A stretch of DNA of 64,000 nucleotides from Ohtaekwangia sp036786105. GTDB lineage: Bacteria; Bacteroidota; Bacteroidia; Cytophagales; Cyclobacteriaceae. The notes beneath the pieces are model-generated. The model did not search any database, was not told the origin of the DNA, and saw nothing but the letters and a program-made list of their open reading frames with translations. Positions 54,998-63,267 of this stretch are shown here, piece by piece. The stretch is taken from positions 1 to 64,000 of the forward strand of contig NZ_DAIQRQ010000009.1 of the NCBI RefSeq assembly GCF_036786105.1. The letters are read 5' to 3'. Numbering within the stretch: position 1 is the stretch's first letter; every line of letters begins with the position of its first letter. Both the position numbers and the translations under genes were made by a program.

Positions 54998-55897
54998 ATG
55001 AAGAACATTGCTGTGATTGGTTCCGGTACCATGGGAAATGGCATTGCACATACTTTCGCACAACATGGTTATACAGTAACATTGATCGACATTGCGGAAG
55101 ATGCTTTGAAAAAAGCAATGAGCACAATCGAAAAAAATCTGGGCCGACAAGTAGAGAAAGGTGTCATTACAGAAGCCGATAAAAAGCAGACACTGCAACG
55201 CATCACACCCATCACCGATATTAAATCGGGTGTACAGAATGTTGACCTTGTAGTGGAAGCAGCTACAGAAAATACAGAACTCAAGCTGAAGATATTTCAA
55301 GACCTTGATGCGGCAGCAAAATCTGAAACCATTTTAGCAACCAACACATCATCAATCTCCATTACTAAAATTGCATCGGTTACAAAGCGTGCTGATAAAG
55401 TGATCGGCATGCACTTTATGAACCCTGTGCCGGTGATGAAGCTGGTAGAGGTTATTCGCGGTTATAATACCAGCGATGAGGTAACGAAGCGCACGATGGA
55501 ATTATCGCGGAGCCTTGAAAAGATTCCGGTAGAAGTAAATGACTATCCCGGGTTTATTGCCAACCGCATATTGATGCCGATGATCAACGAAGCTATATAT
55601 TCTTTGTATGAAGGCGTAGCCGGCGTTGAAGAGATAGATGCTGTAATGAAACTCGGCATGGCCCACCCGATGGGGCCCCTGCAACTGGCTGATTTTATCG
55701 GACTGGACGTGTGCCTTTCCATTCTGCATGTTTTACACGATGGTTTTGGCAACCCCAAATATGCACCATGCCCTTTGCTGGTGAATATGGTACAGGCTGG
55801 CCATAAGGGTGTTAAATCAGGGAACGGATTTTATGCTTATACGCCCGGAAGCAAGGATTTGAAGGTTTCAGCCCGATTTGCCGGGAAACAGGCCTGA
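54998..55897 (+). CDS. 3-hydroxybutyryl-CoA dehydrogenase
   Basis: 299 aa. NAD(P)-dependent oxidation/reduction of 3-hydroxyacyl-CoA. Rossmann motif VIGSGTMGNGIAH (6-18), catalytic His in MHFMNPVPVMKLVEVI, Glu-Asn region NDYPGFIANRILMPMINEAIY, and GPLQLADFIGLDVCL. The size is that of stand-alone (non-fused) enzymes such as Hbd/PaaH. Own promoter and terminator. Confidence 0.95.
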   Translation: MKNIAVIGSGTMGNGIAHTFAQHGYTVTLIDIAEDALKKAMSTIEKNLGRQVEKGVITEADKKQTLQRITPITDIKSGVQNVDLVVEAATENTELKLKIFQDLDAAAKSETILATNTSSISITKIASVTKRADKVIGMHFMNPVPVMKLVEVIRGYNTSDEVTKRTMELSRSLEKIPVEVNDYPGFIANRILMPMINEAIYSLYEGVAGVEEIDAVMKLGMAHPMGPLQLADFIGLDVCLSILHVLHDGFGNPKYAPCPLLVNMVQAGHKGVKSGNGFYAYTPGSKDLKVSARFAGKQA

Positions 55898-55905
55898 AAA
55901 AAGTG

Positions 55906-55943
55906 AAAGGCCAGTTACTCGATTTGAATAGCTGGCCTTTATT
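55906..55943 (+). terminator. Intrinsic terminator after 3-hydroxybutyryl-CoA dehydrogenase
   Basis: AAAGGCCAG (55906-55914)/CTGGCCTTT (55932-55940), perfect 9-bp stem, 17-nt loop. Confidence 0.8.
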
Positions 55944-56258
55944 ACACTTCTCTCCCACTCTTTTGCACCGATGGGAACCATCGGCTCTCCGGAGCAGGAC
56001 ACATGTGAAACGCTATGGCAAAAAGCTGATCACTGTGTGGAGAGGACTTTAAAGTACGGGCATAACCTCGAATTTTCCTAAGGAATTTTTCAAACTTTCA
56101 GGAGTTGAAAAACGACCTTTGCTAAACGGCTTTTAAAGGGCTTTTTTGGAAAGCAGATTTTTTAAAATTTCAATTAAGTTACTGATAACCAGATAATTTA
56201 ACATTATACACAATCGATCCACAATCTATCCACAAAGACATTTTTTACAAGCAGATTC
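55944..56258. other. Intergenic region with a tight hairpin
   Basis: No gene seen. GCACCGATGG (55965... CCGATGG 55968-55974) pairs with CCATCGG (55978-55984) across a 3-nt loop, with no T-run, followed at once by a smaller stem CTCCGGAG (55986-55993). The rest is AT-rich upstream DNA of pcm. Confidence 0.55.
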
Positions 56259-56909
56259 ATGATTGAAGACAATTACAGGCAGCGCGGAATGCGTAACAAA
56301 CTGGTAAAAAAACTGGCCCAGAAAGGCATCAAAAGTGAGGCTGTTCTGGCAGCCATTGGGGCCGTGCCGCGCCATGTTTTTTTTGAAAATGCGTTGCTTG
56401 AACACGCCTATGAAGACAAAGCCTTCCCGATCGGAGAAGGGCAAACCATTTCGCAACCTTATACGGTAGCATTTCAAAGCGAAAAACTCGAGATCAAGCC
56501 GGGCGATAAAGTGCTGGAGATCGGCACGGGCTCCGGCTACCAGGCATGTGTGCTGCTGGAACTGGGCGCCAAAGTCTATACCATTGAATACAAGCGCAAA
56601 CTGTATGAGACCGCCAAAGCCTTTCTGCCACAATTAGGATACAAACCTTATTTCTTTTTCGGCGATGGTTCGAAAGGACTTCCTGCAAAAGCTCCGTTCG
56701 ATAAAATCATTGTAACGGCCGGTGCCCCGGTAGTACCTACAGCACTCACCGATCAATTGAAAGAAGATGGCATCCTGGTAATTCCTGTAGGCGATAAGGA
56801 GAAACAGCTTATGCTGCGCATCCGCAAAAAGGGTGGCAAGCTTTTTAAGGAAGAGTTTGATTACTTCGCTTTTGTACCGCTGCTGGGCGAACAAGGGTGG
56901 AAAGGATGA
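56259..56909 (+). CDS. pcm: Protein-L-isoaspartate O-methyltransferase
   Basis: 216 aa. Repairs isoaspartyl residues in aged proteins by SAM-dependent methylation. PRHVFFENALLEHAYEDKAFPIGEGQTISQPY at about 33-64 and the SAM-binding VLEIGTGSGYQACVL (about 85-99) are diagnostic. Full length. Confidence 0.96.
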   Translation: MIEDNYRQRGMRNKLVKKLAQKGIKSEAVLAAIGAVPRHVFFENALLEHAYEDKAFPIGEGQTISQPYTVAFQSEKLEIKPGDKVLEIGTGSGYQACVLLELGAKVYTIEYKRKLYETAKAFLPQLGYKPYFFFGDGSKGLPAKAPFDKIIVTAGAPVVPTALTDQLKEDGILVIPVGDKEKQLMLRIRKKGGKLFKEEFDYFAFVPLLGEQGWKG

Positions 56910-56983
56910 TGCTATAGGGTGACGTTCAATCGTTTGATAAAATCACGATACCATGACGTACCGCATCTTCCGATAAAAATTCG

Positions 56984-56991
56984 TTTCTTTG
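56984..56991 (+). promoter_or_regulatory. -7 promoter element of gtrA-like gene (TTTCTTTG)
   Basis: One mismatch to TAnnTTTG, 9 bp before the ATG, predicting a near-leaderless transcript. Confidence 0.6.
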
Positions 56992-57000
56992 CCCCGCTCT

Positions 57001-57468
57001 ATGAAGAACAGTATCGTTGAAGCCGTACTTAAATTGCTCAAAGCGGAATTTGTAAAATTCGTTGTAGTCGGAGGCATTTCGGCTGTTCTTGAATTTTCAT
57101 TGCTTATTCTCTTCGTTGAAAAGCTTTCGATGGATTATCTCATCGGCAATGTAATAGCCTTTGCATTAACCAACATTGTTACCTATGTGCTGAGCAAGCG
57201 CTATGTGTTCAATGCGGCTACATCGGCTAATAAAGCGCAGGAAGCGGGGCTGTTCTTTTTGTGCCTGCTCGGTGGGCTGCTGGTGAACCAGATCGTGTTG
57301 TGGATCTTTGTTGAATTTACATCACTTGATTACCGGATTGCCAAGGTAATCGCCATTGCGATCACCGTCATCTGGAATTTCTTTACACGCAAGCACCTGG
57401 TTTTTCGCAACCGCCCGGTAGCCGCACAGCAGGCTACTGCTACAGATTATTCAGAAGAAACGCTTTAA
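57001..57468 (+). CDS. GtrA family membrane protein
   Basis: 155 aa. Four transmembrane helices with the GtrA pattern: FVKFVVVGGISAVLEFSLLILFVE, GNVIAFALTNIVTYVLSKRYVF, and WNFFTRKHLVF near the C-terminus. GtrA proteins are linked to flipping of lipid-linked sugars; the partner glycosyltransferase is not adjacent. ATG 57001 follows the -7 box. The last 29 bp overlap the convergent thrC gene. Confidence 0.9.
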   Translation: MKNSIVEAVLKLLKAEFVKFVVVGGISAVLEFSLLILFVEKLSMDYLIGNVIAFALTNIVTYVLSKRYVFNAATSANKAQEAGLFFLCLLGGLLVNQIVLWIFVEFTSLDYRIAKVIAIAITVIWNFFTRKHLVFRNRPVAAQQATATDYSEETL

Positions 57469-58744
57469 ATCCTTCGAAGTCGCTTTTTATTGCCACGGTC
57501 TGCTTGGGCTGCTGCATAAACTTTTGCAATGGCTGTGGTATCTCAATCGGTTTGGCGAGCGTCTCCTCCACTACTTCCTTGAACTTGGCCGGATGTGCTG
57601 TTTCCAGGAATATACCCGTTACATCTTCACCACTTTCTTCCAGGTATTTAACAAGGCCGAGGTAGCCTACAGCCCCGTGCGGATCGAGTATATAATCATT
57701 TGAGGCATATACATGGCGCATGGCCGCGCGCGTATCGTCATCCGAAAAAGCATACCCGCGAATGTCAGTTGATAGTTTAGAGTAGTCCTGACCAAAGAAA
57801 TCAAGCATACGCACAAAATTACTCGGGTTGCCCACATCCATTGCGTTGCTGATGGTTTGCTTCGAAGGTCTAGGATTGAACACAGTTGTTTTCAGATACT
57901 CCGGCACCACATCGTTGGCATTGGTAGTCGCTATAAATTTATGTACCGGCAATCCCATACGTTTTGCCAATAAACCACCGGTGAGGTTGCCAAAGTTTCC
58001 ACTCGGAATTGAAAACACTACCGGTTTACCTTTTTCTTTCACCTGGGCATAAGCATAAAAGTAATAGAACGACTGAGGTATGAGTCGCGCAATATTGATA
58101 GAGTTGGCGGATGTGAGGAAATACTTTGCACGCAGCGTCTCGTCCAGAAATGCCTGCTTCACCAATCGCTGGCAATCATCAAATGTACCGGCCACTTCCA
58201 GCGCTGTAACGTTTTGGCCCAGTGTAGTAAATTGCTTCTCCTGTATATCGCTCACCTTTCCGGATGGGTATAGCACCACTACACGCGTTCCTTTCACACC
58301 TAAGAAACCATTGGCTACAGCACTCCCCGTATCACCGGATGTTGCCACCAGTATAACAATCTCCTGATTCTGCTGCTTGGCAAAATAGCCCAGCAACTGC
58401 GACATAAAGCGTGCACCAAAATCTTTGAATGCCAGCGTAGGACCGTGAAATAACTCCAACGCATACGCATGATCATCTACCTCCACTATCGGAGCTTCAA
58501 ATTGAATAGTATGATTTACAATACGCTTCAATTCATCCGCCGGTACATCTTTCCCCAGCAATGCATCTGCTACCGTAAAAGCAATCTCCTGAAATGATTG
58601 GGTATGGATCGAATCAAAAAATTCCTTTGGCAGCACCGGTATAGTTTCGGGCATATATAAACCATTGTCCGGAGCCAGCCCTTGCGTAACAGCTTCCTTC
58701 AGATCAACCTTCGCATTCTTGTTATTCGTACTATAAAACTTCAT
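57440..58744 (-). CDS. thrC: Threonine synthase
   Basis: 434 aa. PLP enzyme making threonine from O-phosphohomoserine. Lys107 in GPTLAFKDFGARFM is the PLP-binding residue. ATSGDTGSAVANGF and SANSINIARLIPQSFYYFYA are further signatures. Third gene of thrA-thrB-thrC; 3' end overlaps gtrA by 29 bp on the opposite strand. Confidence 0.97.
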   Translation of the reverse strand: MKFYSTNNKNAKVDLKEAVTQGLAPDNGLYMPETIPVLPKEFFDSIHTQSFQEIAFTVADALLGKDVPADELKRIVNHTIQFEAPIVEVDDHAYALELFHGPTLAFKDFGARFMSQLLGYFAKQQNQEIVILVATSGDTGSAVANGFLGVKGTRVVVLYPSGKVSDIQEKQFTTLGQNVTALEVAGTFDDCQRLVKQAFLDETLRAKYFLTSANSINIARLIPQSFYYFYAYAQVKEKGKPVVFSIPSGNFGNLTGGLLAKRMGLPVHKFIATTNANDVVPEYLKTTVFNPRPSKQTISNAMDVGNPSNFVRMLDFFGQDYSKLSTDIRGYAFSDDDTRAAMRHVYASNDYILDPHGAVGYLGLVKYLEESGEDVTGIFLETAHPAKFKEVVEETLAKPIEIPQPLQKFMQQPKQTVAIKSDFEGFKAFLLNNL

Positions 58745-58804
58745 GTCGTTATATAAAATTTACAGATTATATTTTTCTAACTTTTCCAACCTACACATAC
58801 CCAC

Positions 58805-58840
58805 GTAAACACGTACTGACATGCTCACGTGCTAACGCAG
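58805..58840. repeat. ACGT-word stretch between thrB and thrC
   Basis: ACGTAAACACGTACTGACATGCTCACGTGC carries the words of the ACGT/AACAC family without an obvious second arm; it runs into the thrB stop. Confidence 0.6.
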
Positions 58841-59761
58841 CACCTTCGCTCCCTCCAGGTTGATCTTCGATACAAACACATCGCTCTTTAACTGCAGTGT
58901 ATCAAATTGTTTCTGCATGGCCTGGCCTACATGTGCTGCTATATCGCGGGTGGTTGACAGTGCGAAGATGGTGGGTCCTGAGCCGGATATACCGCAGCCC
59001 AACGCACCTGCCAGTATCGCTTCATCTTTGATTTTATGGAAACCGGGAATCAACACCGAACGTATTGGCTCCGCCACCACATCGTGCAGGGAACGCTGTA
59101 TCAAACCATAATCGGGCTTCATTAACCCGACAACCATACCCGCTATATTTCCCCATTGTGTGATAGCATCTTTCATGGGGATGCTGGGCTTCAGCACGCG
59201 CCTCGAATCTTCTGTTTTGAGTTCGAGATGCGGGTGCACGAGTGTACAGTAAAGCTCAGCGGGCGTTGGTATATTGGTGACATCCAGCGGAGCATAGCCA
59301 CGGATCAACACAAATCCTCCCAACAGAGATGGCGCAACGTTATCAGCATGCGCAGAACCACACGCAATGCGTTCCGATTCCATCGCAAAAGGTAAAAGCT
59401 GTTCGCGCGTTAGCGGATTACCATGCAGCTCGTTAATGGCCACCAGTGCGGCGGCTGAGCTCGCAGCACTTGAGCCCATACCACTGCCCAATGGAAGATT
59501 TTTATACAGTGTAATCTCAGCTCCCCACTGACTATTGATCGCCTTCAGGTATTCGAGCACCGCTACACCCGATGTATTCTTCTCTGCTTCCAGTGGAAGC
59601 CTGCCATCGTCTCCTATAATTTTTACAATCTTCACTCCCGGACGATCGGTGAGTGTAACCATTACTTCATCGGCAGGAGCCTCTACGGCAAATCCGAAAA
59701 TATCAAAGCCACACGATACGTTTGCTACCGTTGCCGGGGCTGATGCTTTTATTGATTTCAT
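58832..59761 (-). CDS. thrB: Homoserine kinase
   Basis: 309 aa. GHMP kinase phosphorylating homoserine. ATP-binding signature LPLGSGMGSSAASSAAAL (about 91-108) and the C-terminal GCGISGSGPTIFAL. Middle gene of the threonine operon. Confidence 0.97.
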   Translation of the reverse strand: MKSIKASAPATVANVSCGFDIFGFAVEAPADEVMVTLTDRPGVKIVKIIGDDGRLPLEAEKNTSGVAVLEYLKAINSQWGAEITLYKNLPLGSGMGSSAASSAAALVAINELHGNPLTREQLLPFAMESERIACGSAHADNVAPSLLGGFVLIRGYAPLDVTNIPTPAELYCTLVHPHLELKTEDSRRVLKPSIPMKDAITQWGNIAGMVVGLMKPDYGLIQRSLHDVVAEPIRSVLIPGFHKIKDEAILAGALGCGISGSGPTIFALSTTRDIAAHVGQAMQKQFDTLQLKSDVFVSKINLEGAKVLR

Positions 59762-59767
59762 GTTGTC

Positions 59768-59862
59768 GTTATCAGTTAATCATTATTCGCTATACGTTAA
59801 CCGTTATACGTTATTCGTTTTTTGCTTTTAACGATTAGCGTGTAACAGATAACGGTTAACGT
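59768..59862. repeat. GTTA-word repeat with inverted core between thrA and thrB
   Basis: Begins GTTATCAGTTAATCATTATT (copy of 45409-45444). ACGTTAACCGTTAT (59794-59807) is exactly inverted at 59849-59862, and the right arm runs into the thrA stop codon. It lies inside an operon, so it is not a simple end-of-operon terminator. Confidence 0.82.
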
Positions 59863-62306
59863 TACTTAGCGTAGTGTCCTATACGGATGATATCAGCAAA
59901 GACACCGGCGGCCGTAACCGCGGCTCCCGCTCCCGGGCCACGAATTACCATCGGGCGTTCGTGGTAGCGTTCGGTTGTAAGCAGTATAATGTTATCGCTG
60001 CCGGACAGTGAATAAAACGGATGCTGGCTGTTAACCGCACCGAGCTGTACACTCACTTTACCATCGCGCAGCACCGCCATATAGCGTAACTTCTCTCCTT
60101 TGGCAGTAGCTTCGTTGCGTAGCTTTTCAAAGGAGACATCGTGCTTCTCCAATGTTTTAAAGAAGTTATCTACATTTCCCTGCTGACAATCGGCAGGCAC
60201 CAGGTTTTGTACCTGTATATCTTTTAACTCGAATGACAGACCTGACTCGCGCGATAGTATCAATATCTTGCGCGCTACATCCATACCACTCAAATCATCA
60301 CGGGGATCAGGTTCGGTATAGCCCTTTTCTTTCGCTTCTTTTACTACTTCACTGAATTTCTTCCCTTCGGTATAGGAGCTGAAGATAAAATTCAATGTAC
60401 CGCTCAATACACCTTCAATGCTGATCACTTTATCACCACTCAGCAACAAATCGTTCATGGTGTTGATCACCGGGAGTCCGGCACCAACATTGGTTTCATA
60501 CAAGAACTTTACACCGCGGCTAAAGGCTGTTTTCTTCAACAGTGTATATTGTTCCATTGAAGCCGAGTTTGCTTTCTTGTTCGGTGTAACGATGGAGATA
60601 TTGGCAGCGAGTATATCGCGATAGAAAGCAGTAACATCTTCACTTGAAGTGCAGTCCACAAAAATGCTGTTGGGCAGATTGAGGGTTATCATTTTATCAG
60701 CGAATGCTTTCATGTTCATCGCTTCGCCTTCCTGCTTCATCGTATCAATACCCGTAGTCAGTGAAAGACCTTCTTCATGGAAGAGCATCTTTTTACTGTT
60801 GGCAACAGCCACTACATTTACTTCCAGTAAATTCTCAGTCGCCAGTTTAGCATATTGCTCCCGGATCATATTCACGAGCGAACTACCGATCAATCCGGTA
60901 CCCACCAGAAATACATTCAATACTTTTCTGTCTGACAGGAAGAATGCTTCATGCAGTGCGTTCAGTGCTTTGGCTACATCTACCTGGCGAACCACGGCTG
61001 ATATATTTCGCTCGGAAGAACCTTGCGCAATGGCCATTACATTAACACCGTTCTTTCCCAGCGAGCTGAACATACGACCACTGGTACCCGGACTATGTTT
61101 CATACCATCGCCTACCACTGCCACCACAGACAGATCAGTCTCTACCTGTACTTCATCGATCTCCTCATTTCGTATTTCATATTGAAATTCTTTTTCAATC
61201 GAGCTCTTCGCCCGCTTCGCATTTTGATTCTCGATAGCAAGACAGATGGAGTGCTCGGATGATGCCTGACTAATGAGTATAACATTTATCTTTTCGCGCG
61301 CCAGTGTGGCAAACAAACGCATCGATGCTCCTACTACGCCCAGCAGCCCGCTTCCCTGTACACTCAACAGACAAATGTTATTCATGGAAGATATACCTTT
61401 AATGAGCTTGCCATTTTTAGAGTTGGCATGAATAACCGTTCCTTCAAAAGTCGGGTTAAAGGTGTTCTTGATCCAGATCGGTATGTGATTTACCATGGCC
61501 GGTTGCATGGTAGCCGGGAAAATTACTTTCGCTCCGAAGTGCGAGAGTTCCATGGCTTCTTCATAGCTCATTTGCGGAACCGTAAATGCTTTCTTCACCA
61601 GGCGTGGATCAGCCGTCATCATGCCATCAACGTCAGTCCATATTTCAAGATCAGAAGCATGCAGCGCACCGGCAAATATAGCGGCCGTATAATCGGAGCC
61701 GCTTCTTCCCAAGGTTGTAGTCTCTCCGGTTTCGGATGTACCTATAAATCCTGTGATCACTTGCAGATCAGTATGATTGCGGAAGTAATCAGCGATCAGC
61801 TTGTTCGTAGTTTCAAAATCTACTTTTGCATAACCGAAGTGACCATCTGTTCTTACCACCTTGCGTGCATCGAGAAACTCGGCAGCTACTCCGCGATCTT
61901 TAAATGCTTCCGCGATAATATAGGCGGAAAGACGTTCACCAAAGCTCATGACATAGTCTAACGTGCGGGGTGTACGCTCTTTTACCAGGAACACACCGTG
62001 CAATACATCTTCCAGCTCGTTGATCATAAATTTTACCTGCGCCAGAATACTGCTTTGCTTCTGTACGCCGATCAGCTCACGCACGGCTTCGAGGTGGCGC
62101 TTTTCGAGTTCGGCAAGTTTTACCTTGTATTCTAAATTACTTTCCAGCGCGAGTTTGCTGATGCTGATCAACACATCCGTTACTCCGCCAAAGGCAGAGA
62201 AGACCACGGCCACATCGCCTTTAAGATAAGGTTTGACTATTTCTACGACCGATTGTATTCGCGCAGGGGTAGCTACCGATGAGCCACCGAACTTTAATAT
62301 TTTCAT
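59862..62306 (-). CDS. thrA: Bifunctional aspartate kinase/homoserine dehydrogenase I
   Basis: 814 aa. First and third steps from aspartate toward threonine in one chain. Aspartokinase domain opens KILKFGGSSVATPARI and has GRSGSDYTAAIFAGAL; two ACT domains (about 310-450) mediate feedback by threonine; homoserine dehydrogenase starts near 463 (VFLVGTGLIGSSLVNMI) and has VGAGLPVINT and the catalytic region DPRDDLSGMDVARKILIL. First gene of thrABC, preceded by a Thr/Ile leader peptide and attenuator. Confidence 0.97.
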   Translation of the reverse strand: MKILKFGGSSVATPARIQSVVEIVKPYLKGDVAVVFSAFGGVTDVLISISKLALESNLEYKVKLAELEKRHLEAVRELIGVQKQSSILAQVKFMINELEDVLHGVFLVKERTPRTLDYVMSFGERLSAYIIAEAFKDRGVAAEFLDARKVVRTDGHFGYAKVDFETTNKLIADYFRNHTDLQVITGFIGTSETGETTTLGRSGSDYTAAIFAGALHASDLEIWTDVDGMMTADPRLVKKAFTVPQMSYEEAMELSHFGAKVIFPATMQPAMVNHIPIWIKNTFNPTFEGTVIHANSKNGKLIKGISSMNNICLLSVQGSGLLGVVGASMRLFATLAREKINVILISQASSEHSICLAIENQNAKRAKSSIEKEFQYEIRNEEIDEVQVETDLSVVAVVGDGMKHSPGTSGRMFSSLGKNGVNVMAIAQGSSERNISAVVRQVDVAKALNALHEAFFLSDRKVLNVFLVGTGLIGSSLVNMIREQYAKLATENLLEVNVVAVANSKKMLFHEEGLSLTTGIDTMKQEGEAMNMKAFADKMITLNLPNSIFVDCTSSEDVTAFYRDILAANISIVTPNKKANSASMEQYTLLKKTAFSRGVKFLYETNVGAGLPVINTMNDLLLSGDKVISIEGVLSGTLNFIFSSYTEGKKFSEVVKEAKEKGYTEPDPRDDLSGMDVARKILILSRESGLSFELKDIQVQNLVPADCQQGNVDNFFKTLEKHDVSFEKLRNEATAKGEKLRYMAVLRDGKVSVQLGAVNSQHPFYSLSGSDNIILLTTERYHERPMVIRGPGAGAAVTAAGVFADIIRIGHYAK

Positions 62307-62392
62307 GAAATAAATTTTATCAGGTTAGTTGGTGTCTGTTTTACTGCTTGACTATGGTTCCATCTCCTGGAGGCGGACATAATCCTAATGGG

Positions 62393-62430
62393 CGGGGGTA
62401 AAAATTATCACGGGTTTACCCCCGTAATAA
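62393..62430 (-). promoter_or_regulatory. thr operon attenuator: competing terminator and antiterminator
   Basis: On the minus strand, TTATTACGGG (62430-62421) pairs with CCCGTGATAA (62414-62405), 10 pairs including one G-U, loop GGTAAA, followed by TTTTT (62404-62400): a complete intrinsic terminator. Overlapping it, CGGGGGTAAA (62424-62415) pairs perfectly with TTTACCCCCG (62402-62393). The two stems share bases and exclude each other. The terminator covers the last codons and stop of the leader peptide. Confidence 0.82.
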
Positions 62431-62554
62431 TGGTGATGGTAATAATAATACCTGTAATAATAGTAATGATAACGGTATTAATAGCAGACACAGCGAAGCA
62501 AGCTGTTCTCTGTGATGAGAAGCGTGAAGATGCTATGTTTTGTGTTGCTTGCAT
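62408..62554 (-). CDS. thrL: Threonine operon leader peptide (Thr/Ile-rich)
   Basis: 48 aa from the ATG at 62554 (a shorter version from an internal GTG is possible). The C-terminal part runs INTVIITIITG then IIITITIITGVNP: of the 20 residues before GVNP six are Thr and eleven Ile, as in enterobacterial thrL where Thr and Ile codons sense charged tRNA. The stop TGA lies inside the terminator stem, 101 bp before thrA. Stalling on Thr/Ile codons would mask the terminator 5' arm and leave the antiterminator free. Function inferred by analogy; the pattern is unlikely by chance. Confidence 0.8.
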   Translation of the reverse strand: MQATQNIASSRFSSQRTACFAVSAINTVIITIITGIIITITIITGVNP

Positions 62555-62651
62555 AAGGCGCACCGAAATAATGAAATGATATACTTGATTGCAAACTATT
62601 TTTTTAGATTTTTGCACGAACTAACGGTTATTAGCGCCTTACAAGTACCAA

Positions 62652-62737
62652 AGTGTTGAAGTGTTCACGTGTTGATGTAGTAGAAATTTTCATCAACGGT
62701 ATACTTCAACACTTCAATACATCAACACTTCAACACT
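62652..62737. repeat. AACAC-word inverted repeat in the thioesterase leader
   Basis: GTGTTGAAGTGTTCACGTGTTGATGTA-type left arm (62652-62679) and TACATCAACACTTCAACACT (62718-62737). 17 of 20 positions pair. The right half is built of ACTTCAAC/ACATCAAC words. Ends 5 bp before the thioesterase ATG, downstream of a GATTTTTG -7-like box (62607-62614). Confidence 0.78.
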
Positions 62738-62742
62738 CACAG

Positions 62743-63267
62743 ATGCGTAAAAAAAAATTTCCCCGCGAATCGTTCGTCAGTATGACGGAGCTGGTTTTGC
62801 CAAATGATACCAATACACTCAACAACTTGATGGGTGGACGACTGATGCACTGGATGGATATTGTTTCGGCTATTGCCGGACAAAAGCATTCCAATAGTAT
62901 TGTTGTTACTGCTTCCGTTGATAACATATCGTTCAAGCATCCCATCAGGCTGGGTAATGTAGTAACGCTGAAAGCAAAGGTTACCCGTGCGTTCAATTCA
63001 TCGATGGAGATACGTATTGATGTAGAAGCAGAAGATGTGCCCACCGGTCAAAAGTTTGAAAGCAACGCTGCCTACTTTACATTTGTAGCGCTGGATAAAA
63101 ATGGTAATCCTACCAGCGTTCCGGAAGTGGAACCGGAAACAGACGAAGAACGCGAGCTTTACAACGGAGCACTGCGCAGAAGACAACTTCGCCTTATCCT
63201 TTCCGGAAGAATGAAACCACAGGAAGCCAACGAACTTCGATCTATATTTGATATTAAAGAATCGTGA
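62743..63267 (+). CDS. Acyl-CoA thioesterase (hotdog fold, BFIT/YciA-like)
   Basis: 174 aa. Hotdog motif TNTLNNLMGGRLMHWMDIVSAIAG (catalytic Asn/Asp region, about 21-44) and SVDNISFKHPIRLGNVVTLKAKVTR; C-terminal charged extension. Cleaves acyl-CoA to free acid and CoA. ATG 62743 matches the family start (MRKKKFPRES); longer frames would translate the AACAC-word hairpin. The stop overlaps the next gene by 4 bp. Confidence 0.92.
   Translation: MRKKKFPRESFVSMTELVLPNDTNTLNNLMGGRLMHWMDIVSAIAGQKHSNSIVVTASVDNISFKHPIRLGNVVTLKAKVTRAFNSSMEIRIDVEAEDVPTGQKFESNAAYFTFVALDKNGNPTSVPEVEPETDEERELYNGALRRRQLRLILSGRMKPQEANELRSIFDIKES

Noticed and set aside
62555..62617. Leader peptide start at 62617 (69 aa)
   Set aside because: That start lies in or before the likely promoter (TTTG box near 62592-62595, minus strand); the ATG at 62554 fits better.
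20529..62737. CRISPR array or tandem-repeat array interpretation of the ACGT/AACAC and GTTA word repeats
   Set aside because: Words are degenerate, have no spacers of constant length, and no cas genes are present.
62653..62742. Extended N-terminus of the thioesterase
   Set aside because: It would translate the AACAC-word inverted repeat; the family start matches the ATG at 62743.
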